Part shown: positions 1 through 8,452 of the stretch, one piece after another
How positions within the stretch are numbered: position 1 is the first letter of the stretch
Layout of the letters: every line of letters begins with the position of its first letter
From: an uncultured Lachnospiraceae bacterium
GTDB lineage: Bacteria; Bacillota; Clostridia; Lachnospirales; Lachnospiraceae
Direction of reading: 5' to 3'
DNA: 64,000 nucleotides
Assembly: GCA_951801955.1 (NCBI GenBank)
Contig: CATOOV010000007.1
Coordinates: 1 to 64,000, forward strand
Position numbers and translations under genes: made by a program
Notes under the pieces: generated by a model
Database searches by the model: none
Seen by the model: only the letters and a program-made list of their open reading frames with translations
What the model was told of the DNA's origin: nothing

Positions 1-46
1 CGATTTTCTTTTTAAATTCTGGTTCATAGACTTTTGTTTTTGGCAT
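1..46 (-). CDS. IS3-family transposase OrfA, N-terminal end (runs off window)
   Basis: Read on the minus strand from an ATG at 46, this gives MPKTKVYEPEFKKKI and then leaves the window. That start is typical of the helix-turn-helix OrfA of IS3/IS150-type insertion sequences. A ribosome binding site (GGAAGG) sits about seven bases upstream at 55-60 on the same strand. The element's end must lie between here and about position 125, where relaxase coding sequence resumes. Only 15 residues are visible, so the family call rests on a short but characteristic N-terminus. Confidence 0.6.
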   Translation of the reverse strand, partial: MPKTKVYEPEFKKKI

Positions 47-125
47 GTATAACACCTTCCTTTGCATTGATTGGAGTATATCATGTATTTCCCATTTGGT
101 GTTACAACTTTATTATACCAGCTCA

Positions 126-1538
126 GAATTTGAAAAAAGCGGCACGAACGGGAAGTGTATCGAGGCAAGAGAGCTAATGATTGCCCTGCCGGAGAGTTTT
201 ATCCACTATGACCATGACTATCTGCTGAAAAGGATGGTGGACAAATTTAAGGAAAAGTATGGCGTGGAGTGTTTTGCTGCGCTACACCACAATAAGCGAA
301 AAACAAATCTGCATATCCATATGATATTTGCGGAGAGGAAACGGCTGGAGCAGCCAACAGAAAAGGTTGCCACCCGGAATATGTTTTATGACGAGCAGGG
401 GCATCATGTGCGGACGAAAAAGGAGATACTTGAAGATGACGGAAATATCCGCAAGGGCAGTAAAATCATCAAAAAAGGGGAGGTATACGAGCGTAAGATT
501 TTTACCGTAAAAGACGGACGTTTCAAGCAGGAATCTTTTTTGGATGAAGCAAAGGTTTTTTATACGGATTTGATTAATCAGATGGTGATCGATGATAAGG
601 ATCGGCTCAGCATATTTGATAAAAACGGTCCGTACCTTGCGACAAAGAAGGTCGGTAAAAACAATCCGAAAGCGGAGGAAATAAAGGCAGACAATGAAAT
701 CCGCATGGAATGGAACAGGACGGTTGACCGTGCAATCGTAAGCGGCGTATCCGAAGCGGAGATTTTGGAGTTAAAGAAAACGGAGATTACGGACAGGGCA
801 AAGGAATCCGTGGAGCAGAATGGAAAAAAGCCGGAGCTGTTCGGGGATATTGTGAGGGCGGCGATTGCACTGTTGGAGAGCTTGATTTCAAAGGTTATGC
901 GGAAGGTAATGGATGCTGTGGAAAAAGTTGTTGATGCTGTAAAAGAATCACCGAAAGAAACGGAAAGCCATATCCATACAAAAGACGAGCCGTTAGATCA
1001 GCCGGAACGAAAGAAGATACCACTTCCTGTAAATCAGCACCAGAGGGAGGTGACGGCAGAAAGACCGCCGCAGCCAAAGCCATCCGTGCTTGCAGGTAAA
1101 TATCACCGCCTAAAAGAAATCGACGGCAAACTTAAGGAACAGAACAAGGCAATTTTTGAGCGTGAGAAAAAGAGGGATAAGCTGAAAAAAGAATTATCTG
1201 GATGCACGGGTATTTTTAAGAGTGGCAGGCGTAAAGAGCTGCAACAAGAGATTGATGGGATTGACACCCAGATTTCAAATATGAAAAAGTGGCTTTCATC
1301 TATCGTGAAGGAATACAAATTCGATTCTGTGCAGGCATTTTATAAGGAATTTAAAGCAGCCAAGAGCGAGTATCTTGATTATATAGCTGCTAGTTTAGAG
1401 TGGGAGAAAACCTATGGAGAAAAGGTAATAGATACCGAGAGCATCAGAGACAGGCTCAAGCAGAAAGAGCAGATGGTGAAAGAAAGAGAAGTGGACAGGG
1501 ATTATCAAGTAAGACAGCAAGATAAAGGTGCAAGGTAG
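126..1538 (+). pseudogene. MobA/MobL-type relaxase, 5' end removed by an insertion sequence
   Basis: The frame is open from 45, but recognisable relaxase sequence begins near 126 (ARELMIALPESF). An HxH metal-binding motif (NLHIHMIF, about 307-330) follows, as in the MobA/MobL family that nicks plasmid or element DNA at oriT. The C-terminal half is charged and coiled-coil-like, with a Pro-rich linker near residues 320-350. The first conserved catalytic segment, with the nicking tyrosine region, is missing and is replaced by the end of an IS3-type element read in reverse (1-46). The protein was therefore probably inactivated. It marks the region as part of a mobilizable element; the oriT would be expected upstream, outside the window. 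Confidence 0.7.
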
Positions 1539-1630
1539 CGAAATTAGAAATGAACTACCCCGTAACTTTGCTACGAGATAGTTTATTTGACATTGTGCGA
1601 ATGAATGCGTATAATTGGATTAGTTTGATA

Positions 1631-1659
1631 TTGAGGCAAAATATGTGATAACATATGAT
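1631..1659 (+). promoter_or_regulatory. Candidate promoter with palindromic operator for the island operon
   Basis: TTGAGG (1631-1636) and TATGAT (1654-1659) are separated by 17 bases, a good sigma-A spacing. The spacer and -10 contain a perfect inverted repeat, ATATGT-GATA-ACATAT (1641-1656). It would be well placed as an operator for the small HTH protein encoded just downstream. The autoregulation is inference. Confidence 0.45.
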
Positions 1660-1713
1660 GTAAAACTATAGAGATTGTAGAATGTAAGCGTGTTGCAGTA
1701 TTGATTATTAGAC

Positions 1714-1748
1714 ACAATCTTTTCCTTTTTTGGTAGGATTGTTTTTTT
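1714..1748 (+). terminator. Weak terminator-like hairpin in the island operon leader
   Basis: ACAATC (1714-1719) can pair with GATTGT (1737-1742), followed directly by a run of T. It lies between the candidate promoter and the first gene, so it could act as a leaky attenuator or end transcription arriving from the relaxase side. The stem is short. Confidence 0.3.
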
Positions 1749-1768
1749 GGCATTGTGCGAGGTGAACT

Positions 1769-1975
1769 ATGAACGGATATTTAAAAATTTCTGAGGTTTC
1801 GGAAAAATGGGGGATTAAAGAACGCCGAATCAATACTTTATGTCTTGAAGGACGAATTGAAGGTGCTATCAAGTTTGGTAACACTTGGGCTATTCCAGAA
1901 GGATCAGAGAAACCAAAAGATGAAAGAATAAGAACAGGGAAATATATAAAAAGTAAAGAAAATGATGATGAGTGA
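1769..1975 (+). CDS. Small helix-turn-helix (excisionase/MerR-like) DNA-binding protein
   Basis: A 68-aa protein with a winged-helix pattern seen in many short Firmicutes proteins: YLKISEVSEKWGI, then an RRINTLCLEGRIEGA recognition segment, then FGNTWAIPEGSEKPKD. This family is usually annotated as a helix-turn-helix or excisionase-like protein and often sits at the head of accessory or defence loci. The start has an AGGTGA ribosome binding site. It lies 52 bp upstream of the large ATPase gene and is the likely transcriptional regulator of the operon, perhaps through the palindrome at 1641-1656. A recombination directionality role is less likely because no integrase is in view. Confidence 0.7.
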   Translation: MNGYLKISEVSEKWGIKERRINTLCLEGRIEGAIKFGNTWAIPEGSEKPKDERIRTGKYIKSKENDDE

Positions 1976-2027
1976 CAAATAGTGTCATCCACAGAAGTTA
2001 CAATAGAAAAAATGTAAGGAGTGTGTT

Positions 2028-4994
2028 ATGACAAATCAGAATGATATGGTTAGATTGAAAACAAATACAAGTGAGTTATTTGATTTGTTTCACTTTGTTC
2101 AAAAGATGGATTTGGACGTTCCTTTTGAGCCAATTGCCGATATAGGATATCCAGAAGATGACGGCTTGAGCACAAGTGATGATATGTGTTTCTATAAAGT
2201 TGAAAAGCTATCATATGACGAGGAGTATCCAAGAAGAGAAGCTTTTGAAAATGTATTAGATTCGCTTGATAATGAGGCTTTCAATTTTGTTTATGTACTT
2301 TCCGGCAATAACTTAGGTGTGGAATTACACATAGGGGTTGTGAAGAATCATAGGAACAATAGAAGAACACTGTCCACAGTTAATTATGGTGATATTATTG
2401 AAAATGCATTTGAGGGAAATTTTAGTGGTAGCTCACTGAAAAGGTTAGATTCCGATGAATTGCAAGAAAAGATTATAAAGCAAATAAAAAATTATAAGAG
2501 CGCTGGAATAATATCTGGGATACCATCTATAAATGAGAGTGATGCAGGCGAGAAATTTGATTTCCAGGGAATTGATAGGTTGATTAATAGTATGCTTGGA
2601 CAAACATGGAGAATTGTAGTTATCTGTGAACCTGTTAGTCAGTCTGAGATATTACGAGTGAAAGATGACATATACGAATTGTATAACCGATTATCAGTAT
2701 ATTCTAAAGCAACTATACAAAAGTCTTTGAATACAGGCGATAGTGTTTCCTTTGGAAGAAATGTTTCAAACTCTCATGATAAAAACCGAAATTGGAGTGA
2801 AAGTGATACTGAATCCAACGGAAAAGCAAATAGTAGCGGAACAAAGAACTCTGGTACATCTCACCAATTTGGAAGAGGCGGTGGAAGTAGTCGAGGACAT
2901 AGCGAAGGGGAAAATTGGAGTTATAATCAAAATAGAGGTACATCTCAAGCAGTTACTATTGAAATGGCTAATAAGCATGCACAGGATTTGATGCAGTATA
3001 TTGATGATGAGTTGTTGCCAAGAATTAAAGAGGGATATGGAAAAGGCATGTTTAAGACATCATTGTTTTATATGGCTGACAAGGTAACAACTGCTAATAG
3101 GTTAAAGTTATCTATTATGTCACTTTTCCAAGGAGATAAATCAAACTTTAGCCCTTTGATTGCTCAAGAACTGAACTTGAGAGAGCGTATTAGTGCAAAA
3201 GCTTTAGTTTCATACCAAAATGGTTTTTATGATATGAAAGAATATTCGCTAGATGCAGCCACGCTTTTAAGTAAGCCTGTTGATTCTCAGTTTGGATTGG
3301 GCATATCTACATATTTAACTGTGGGTGAGGCTAGTATTCTTGCAGGATTGCCACAGAAGGAAGTCCCAGGAATTGTACTGAATGAAGCTGTTGACTTCGG
3401 TTTGAACGAGCATCCTATCGCAAATCAAGATGCGATTGACATGGGTGTACTTGTTCAAAAGGGAAGAAAGTTAAATATTAGATTTTCATTGAAGAAGGAT
3501 TCGATGATGAAGCATACATTCATAGCCGGGGTAACAGGAACAGGTAAGACAACAACGTGCCATAAGCTTTTAGCTGCCTCAGCAGTGCCTTTTCTTGTAA
3601 TAGAACCTGCAAAAACTGAATATAGAACTTTAGCACAAGAAAAGAACAGAAAAAAATACGGTGATGTATATGTATTCACATTAGGAAATGAGAGTATTGC
3701 ACCATTTAGAATTAATCCGTTTGAATTGGTTAAGGGAGAAGTTATATCTGCTCATATAGATATAGTCAAAGCCACATTTACTTCTGCTTTTCCTATGGAA
3801 GCATCTATGCCACAAATTTTAGAGGAGGCGATTGTTAAGTGCTATGAAAATAAGGGATGGAGCATTGATACTAACTCGAACAGTCTTTATGATGATCCAT
3901 TTAACAAAGATAAGGAAAAAAGCTTTCCAATAATGTCGGAATTGCTGGAAGAAATGAAAAAGATAGTTAAAGAAAAAGGGTTCAGTGCTCAAATGCAAGC
4001 CGATTATGAAGGTTCTTTGGTTAGTAGATTATCAAATTTAACAGTTGGCGCAAAAGGAAGAATGTTGAATTGTCCATATTCAACTGACTTCAGATTTATA
4101 GTCTATAACAAGGTAATTCTCGAAATGGAAGAACTTAAATCACCAGAGGATAAAGCCTTGTTTATGGGATTCATTTTATCAAGATTGTCTGCAGTGATTA
4201 AGGCAGAACATAAAAGAGATTCTGGCTATAGACATCTTACACTTATCGAAGAAGCACACAGGTTGCTTGCAAAAGTCGAATATGGTGATAGTGGCTCAAA
4301 AAAGACTGCCGTAGAGACATTTACGGATTTACTTGCTGAAGTGAGAAAATACGGCGAAGGATTGATAGTTGTCGACCAGATTCCAAATAAACTAGCACCA
4401 GAAGTATTAAAAAACACTAACACTAAAATAATTCACAAAATATTAGCTAGGGATGATAAAAAAACGGTTGGTGACACAATGCTTATGGATGATAAGCAAA
4501 AAGAATTCTTATCTGCTTTAGAACCAGGACACGCTATAGTATTTTCGGAAGATACAGACAAGCCAGTTCATGTGTATGTCGAACGAGAAACCGACACTAA
4601 TGAAGATGAGATTGATGAAGTTATAATAAAAAGCCAATTTGATCTTAATAGAGAAAACTATGGTTCGATTTATAATGAATTGGAAATAGTTCAAGATTAT
4701 GACTTTTATCTTGTCTTGGCAGAGCAAATTAGAACAAGGCAATTGGAAACCGAAAACCTAGATAAGTTTAGAAAAATTGTAGAGAGGATTGCGAAACAAC
4801 CTGTTTTTGCAACTTTACAAGAGCCGGAAAAAGAAGTACTGAAAAAGTTTTTTGCAAGAAGAGAGAGACTCATTGGTAATGCTTATGATGAAGTATTCGC
4901 AGAAAATGCAGCAAGATTCTTGTTAGGATTATTAAATAAGGATGTTCTTACATATGATGATTTAGACTATAAAAAATGCAGATGGTTTGTATAG
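2028..4994 (+). CDS. HerA/FtsK-like P-loop ATPase (DUF87-type), 988 aa
   Basis: Large motor ATPase. Walker A is GVTGTGKT at residues 501-508. Walker B is LIEEAH around 739-744. A later DQIPNKLAPEVLKNTNTK stretch matches the sensor/arginine region of HerA-type hexameric translocases. The N-terminal ~500 residues are not a recognised domain and contain a striking low-complexity Ser/Gly/Asn stretch (about residues 240-305) that looks like a flexible linker. HerA-like ATPases pump DNA or act as hexameric platforms for nucleases and other effectors in defence and conjugation. No nuclease domain is visible here. The start follows a TAAGGAG site. The next gene begins 12 bp downstream, so it is co-transcribed. 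AGA is the dominant Arg codon, unlike the core genes. Confidence 0.75.
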   Translation: MTNQNDMVRLKTNTSELFDLFHFVQKMDLDVPFEPIADIGYPEDDGLSTSDDMCFYKVEKLSYDEEYPRREAFENVLDSLDNEAFNFVYVLSGNNLGVELHIGVVKNHRNNRRTLSTVNYGDIIENAFEGNFSGSSLKRLDSDELQEKIIKQIKNYKSAGIISGIPSINESDAGEKFDFQGIDRLINSMLGQTWRIVVICEPVSQSEILRVKDDIYELYNRLSVYSKATIQKSLNTGDSVSFGRNVSNSHDKNRNWSESDTESNGKANSSGTKNSGTSHQFGRGGGSSRGHSEGENWSYNQNRGTSQAVTIEMANKHAQDLMQYIDDELLPRIKEGYGKGMFKTSLFYMADKVTTANRLKLSIMSLFQGDKSNFSPLIAQELNLRERISAKALVSYQNGFYDMKEYSLDAATLLSKPVDSQFGLGISTYLTVGEASILAGLPQKEVPGIVLNEAVDFGLNEHPIANQDAIDMGVLVQKGRKLNIRFSLKKDSMMKHTFIAGVTGTGKTTTCHKLLAASAVPFLVIEPAKTEYRTLAQEKNRKKYGDVYVFTLGNESIAPFRINPFELVKGEVISAHIDIVKATFTSAFPMEASMPQILEEAIVKCYENKGWSIDTNSNSLYDDPFNKDKEKSFPIMSELLEEMKKIVKEKGFSAQMQADYEGSLVSRLSNLTVGAKGRMLNCPYSTDFRFIVYNKVILEMEELKSPEDKALFMGFILSRLSAVIKAEHKRDSGYRHLTLIEEAHRLLAKVEYGDSGSKKTAVETFTDLLAEVRKYGEGLIVVDQIPNKLAPEVLKNTNTKIIHKILARDDKKTVGDTMLMDDKQKEFLSALEPGHAIVFSEDTDKPVHVYVERETDTNEDEIDEVIIKSQFDLNRENYGSIYNELEIVQDYDFYLVLAEQIRTRQLETENLDKFRKIVERIAKQPVFATLQEPEKEVLKKFFARRERLIGNAYDEVFAENAARFLLGLLNKDVLTYDDLDYKKCRWFV

Positions 4995-5006
4995 GAGGTA
5001 AAAGAC

Positions 5007-5639
5007 ATGGGATTAATTTTAGGAGCAATTGGAGTGATAGTGACAGTGGCTGTTACCGTTTCAAAAGCATTAGCATTAGCAGGGCTGGCAGTTCAAGGAT
5101 TAAAGGTAATTGGAAATTCAATTGCATCAATAGCAAAAGCATTAGGAATCATTAAGCCTGAAAGAGATGTTGAGGAAATTGGTGATAGAGCATTTCAGGC
5201 TGAAGAAAAGGGTATGACACCAGATAAGTATTCTTCATATGAAGCGTGGGTTAAGGACATTGAAAAGGATGATTGGGGATATGACCCTGAAAAGAACAAG
5301 GATATGGATTCTCAAAAAAAGGTTCTTAAGGGTGTAGAAGTATCAACAGCTGTAACAGTGGAGCGTTTCCCAGGACTTCCTATTCAAGAATTTTTCAGTC
5401 TTGCTGTGAAAAACCCAGAGTTCTTTACCGTAGAAAGAATGGACGAAATCGGGAAATTAGCTGGTGCTGATTCAGACGCATTTGGAAAGGTTGTTAACTA
5501 TGTAACCGGTTCTGCGAAAGATCATACAACTGTCGATATGGCTTCAGATATTTTGATGGATATTGAGCGAACAATTGATCCGAGTGTTAGCGAAAATGTG
5601 GCTTATGATAAAGTTGCAGGATATAAAGGCATGAAATAA
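5007..5639 (+). CDS. Uncharacterised 210-aa protein, paralogue A, hydrophobic N-terminus
   Basis: I do not recognise the family. Residues 1-50 are strongly hydrophobic and rich in Ala, Val, Ile and Gly, suggesting a membrane-inserted or amphipathic segment. The rest is a soluble acidic domain. It is clearly paralogous to the product of 5706-6356: both share AKxLGII, a following VEExGxRAxQA block, a DDWGY motif, a KNPEFFTVxRM-like block and an MAxDxLxxIExxIxP block in the same order. An excellent ribosome binding site (AGGAGG) precedes the ATG. The pair sits between the ATPase and the GTPase, so it may be a membrane-associated partner of one of those NTPases. Confidence 0.6.
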   Translation: MGLILGAIGVIVTVAVTVSKALALAGLAVQGLKVIGNSIASIAKALGIIKPERDVEEIGDRAFQAEEKGMTPDKYSSYEAWVKDIEKDDWGYDPEKNKDMDSQKKVLKGVEVSTAVTVERFPGLPIQEFFSLAVKNPEFFTVERMDEIGKLAGADSDAFGKVVNYVTGSAKDHTTVDMASDILMDIERTIDPSVSENVAYDKVAGYKGMK

Positions 5640-5648
5640 ACGGATTTT

Positions 5649-5683
5649 AGCAATATCTTTTCTGTAAGGGGAGAGATATTGCT
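5649..5683 (+). promoter_or_regulatory. Intergenic hairpin between the two paralogues
   Basis: AGCAATATCT (5649-5658) and AGATATTGCT (5674-5683) form a perfect 10-bp stem with a 15-nt loop. Only a weak T-rich tail follows, so it is more likely an mRNA-stability or processing hairpin than a full terminator. It sits in one of the largest gaps inside the operon (66 bp). Confidence 0.5.
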
Positions 5684-5705
5684 GTTTGTGTAAAGGAGAA
5701 AAAAT

Positions 5706-6356
5706 ATGGATATTTCAATTAGTAATGAAACTTTTATTCCTCAAATTCAGCAACTTCCACTTAACGGAAAAGATATTGTAACTGCGATTGAAACAGTAAA
5801 ATTGGCTATTGAAGTTGTTAAGAGTATTGGAAATGCAATGATGGAATTAGCGAAGGAATTGGGTATAATTCCCAATATGGAAGTAGAGGAACTTGGGGCG
5901 AGAGCTATTCAAGCAATTGATAAAGGTGTTTGTCCAGAAAATTTTGCTACTACAGAGGAATGGGTTACCAAGTTAATGCATGATGATTGGGGATATGCTC
6001 CTGAATTGAGTGAAAACTTTTCTCAAAATGAGAAGATTTACATGGGTATTGGAATGATTGCCGCTTATTTAGTAGATAAATTTGAGCAATGGCCGATAAA
6101 GGATTTTCTGCTATTAGCAGCCACTAATCCGGCTTTATTTACAGTAGATAGAATGAGTGCAATATCAGGACTTATTCTCAATGGAAGCAAAGCATTGGGT
6201 TCCATTGTGCAGTATTTGTCGGGAAATGATAAATCGAGACAGACTGTTGAAATGGCAACAGATACATTAATTGAGATAGAAAAAAATATTAATCCGGAAT
6301 TGGATGATAATGAAGCATATAAAATGGTATTGTCTTATAGCAAGTCAGGAATTTAA
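5706..6356 (+). CDS. Uncharacterised 216-aa protein, paralogue B
   Basis: Paralogue of the upstream gene with the same motif order: AKELGIIP, VEELGARAIQA, DDWGYAPE, then NPALFTVDRM and MATDTLIEIEKNINP. Its N-terminus is less hydrophobic than that of paralogue A but still carries an Ile/Val-rich helix at about residues 25-50. The ATG follows TAAAGGAG. Keeping both copies in tandem with substantial divergence suggests a hetero-oligomer. Function unknown. Confidence 0.6.
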   Translation: MDISISNETFIPQIQQLPLNGKDIVTAIETVKLAIEVVKSIGNAMMELAKELGIIPNMEVEELGARAIQAIDKGVCPENFATTEEWVTKLMHDDWGYAPELSENFSQNEKIYMGIGMIAAYLVDKFEQWPIKDFLLLAATNPALFTVDRMSAISGLILNGSKALGSIVQYLSGNDKSRQTVEMATDTLIEIEKNINPELDDNEAYKMVLSYSKSGI

Positions 6357-6384
6357 GAGACATATGACAAAGGAGGGTTGATTT

Positions 6385-6849
6385 ATGAAATTCTTTATTA
6401 TTATAGGCAGAAGAGCGCTATATACATATGAACATGACGGCCAACGCTTTGAATCGCAATTTATAGAAGGAAGCAAGGCATTTCCAATAAGTTCAACTAA
6501 TGTTTCTGAAGATGTAAATGCATATATGGAAATATTAGCAAATGAGAAGAATCTGGGAACAGTTGCAAAGCTGGAGTTCGAGGTGCTTGAAGGTTCAGAT
6601 ATTAATTTGAATAAAGCAATTGTTACAGCTTTTGGTGAACACATCAATAAAGTGTATTCATTAGAAAATACATTGAACACAGTAACGAAAAAACTGCTAC
6701 GTGATAAAAAGTTAATGGTTGACACCTATGGCATAAATTATGAAGGATGCGCATATAAGCTTGAGAGTAATACTCTCATACAGGGGGAGTTTGATTTACT
6801 GGGATACACAATTCACTGTAATGATGTTGTTGGATTGATGGATTTGTAA
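6385..6849 (+). CDS. Uncharacterised 154-aa protein
   Basis: No family recognised. It starts MKFFIIIGRRALYTYEHDG, which resembles a beta-strand-led small alpha/beta domain, and shows no signal peptide, Cys cluster or obvious catalytic motif. A strong site (AAAGGAGG) precedes the ATG. It lies 28 bp after paralogue B and 16 bp before the dynamin-like GTPase, so it is very likely translated as part of the same transcript. Confidence 0.55.
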   Translation: MKFFIIIGRRALYTYEHDGQRFESQFIEGSKAFPISSTNVSEDVNAYMEILANEKNLGTVAKLEFEVLEGSDINLNKAIVTAFGEHINKVYSLENTLNTVTKKLLRDKKLMVDTYGINYEGCAYKLESNTLIQGEFDLLGYTIHCNDVVGLMDL

Positions 6850-6865
6850 TGAAGGAGGAAGAATT

Positions 6866-8452
6866 ATGGGAGCATTAATATGCGAAGTATGTGGAAGTCA
6901 AAATGATTCAAAGAAATATTTTTGTTCAAAGTGTGGAAAGTTTTTGTTAGCAGGTGATTTCGTGGATGCTGGAATTTCAGGAGATGCAGAATTAAAACTG
7001 TCAAGAATAGCGACAAACTTAAAAGAAAATCCACATATTGATATATTGTGGAATGATACGATAGATGCATATACTCGTAAGATTGAAAGAATTCAAAGTT
7101 TACTGAGAATAAAAGACTTGGAAATAGATTCCACTGAATTAAATGAAAAGGTAGATCAATTTTTAAATATATGTAGAAAACCAGATTTTGAAATTGCGTT
7201 TGTAGGTGCAGTAAAGGCTGGAAAATCTACGCTGATTAATGCATTGCTTGGTAGAAATTATGCATCAACAGATCCTAACCCAGAAACAGCAGTATTGACA
7301 AAATTTCGAAGCAGTGAACAGGATTATATTAAAGTTAAATTTTATTCAGCAAGGGAGTGGGATAAGCTTTGGAAATCCGTACAGTCAGATGCAGAAAGAT
7401 TTTTGGAATTATATAAGGAATTAGAAGCCGAGAAGCATAAATCAAAGTGGGTAGGACATGGTGAAATGCGGTTCGATTTGGAAAATAGTGAGATTGAAGA
7501 CGAATTGAAAAAATGGTCATCGTCGCAGAGTGCAGTTCACTTTTTTGTTAAAGAAATCGAGGTTGGAATATCATCACTTCCTAAAGATTTTCCAAAGCAA
7601 GTTGTGTTTGTTGATACACCAGGATTATTTGATCCTGTAGCCTTTAGATCTCAGATCTCCATCGACTATATTCATAGCGCAAATGCAGTTTTGGTATGTG
7701 TTAAAGCTGAGGACTTGCATGGTGAGGAAGTTAAGACAGTAGAATCTGTATTCTCATTTTCGGGGCATAAGAGAAATAAGGTATTTGTGATAGCTACTAA
7801 TTGGGATAAGTTAAACAATGTGATAATTGATTGGAACAAGAGATATAACTATATGATTAAGTCATTTACAGGAAAGGCATTCTTCCCAACGAAGGACATG
7901 GCGCAAAGTAACATTTTATATGCTGCATCTTATCATTATAATCTTTGCAGAGATTATAATTCATTAAGAAGTTCACAAAAAAATGAGATTAATATTTTAT
8001 TGATGAAGATTCAAACAGCTATCGAAGATTGTCAGGATAAAAAGGTACCTATCCCAGAGAATATTATTGCTCTTGCTGATGCACAGTTAGGGATGTTATC
8101 TCCATCAGACATAAAGGGATTAATGGAACTTACAAATATTCAGATTATAAATAAAGTGATTGTAACTGAACTGGTTAATCAATATGCAGAATTATTATAT
8201 GGTGACATTAAAAACTTGTATGGGGATATACAGCATATGGTGGGTAGAGTAGCTGGTGAGAGAAAGAAAACTGTTAATGAGAGAATAACAATTTCTCATT
8301 CAGATATGAAGGAAATTGAAAAAAAGGTTGAAGAAACAAAGAAGAACCGAGATGAAATTCAAAAGGTTCAGAGACAATTAACAGCAGCATTAGCCAGTCT
8401 TAATAAGAATACCCAACAAAGACTCAAAACAATCACATCAAAATTAGGGTGA
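6866..8452 (+). CDS. Dynamin-like GTPase with N-terminal zinc ribbon
   Basis: A 528-aa protein with a zinc ribbon from four Cys (C6, C9, C20, C23) followed by a large GTPase. G1 is GAVKAGKST (residues 114-122), G3 is DTPG (250-253) and G4 is TNWDK (311-315). The AVKAGKST P-loop is characteristic of bacterial dynamin-like proteins, which bind and remodel membranes. The C-terminal ~60 residues form a coiled coil (KKVEETKKNRDEIQ). A site of type AAGGAGGA precedes the ATG. The stop overlaps the next start by 4 bp, implying translational coupling to the LpxD-like gene. Bacterial dynamins protect membranes under stress or phage attack; that role here is inference. Confidence 0.85.
   Translation: MGALICEVCGSQNDSKKYFCSKCGKFLLAGDFVDAGISGDAELKLSRIATNLKENPHIDILWNDTIDAYTRKIERIQSLLRIKDLEIDSTELNEKVDQFLNICRKPDFEIAFVGAVKAGKSTLINALLGRNYASTDPNPETAVLTKFRSSEQDYIKVKFYSAREWDKLWKSVQSDAERFLELYKELEAEKHKSKWVGHGEMRFDLENSEIEDELKKWSSSQSAVHFFVKEIEVGISSLPKDFPKQVVFVDTPGLFDPVAFRSQISIDYIHSANAVLVCVKAEDLHGEEVKTVESVFSFSGHKRNKVFVIATNWDKLNNVIIDWNKRYNYMIKSFTGKAFFPTKDMAQSNILYAASYHYNLCRDYNSLRSSQKNEINILLMKIQTAIEDCQDKKVPIPENIIALADAQLGMLSPSDIKGLMELTNIQIINKVIVTELVNQYAELLYGDIKNLYGDIQHMVGRVAGERKKTVNERITISHSDMKEIEKKVEETKKNRDEIQKVQRQLTAALASLNKNTQQRLKTITSKLG

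Noticed and set aside
45-125. First ~27 codons of the frame that continues into the relaxase
   Set aside because: They are the reverse complement of an IS3-type element end and not relaxase sequence.
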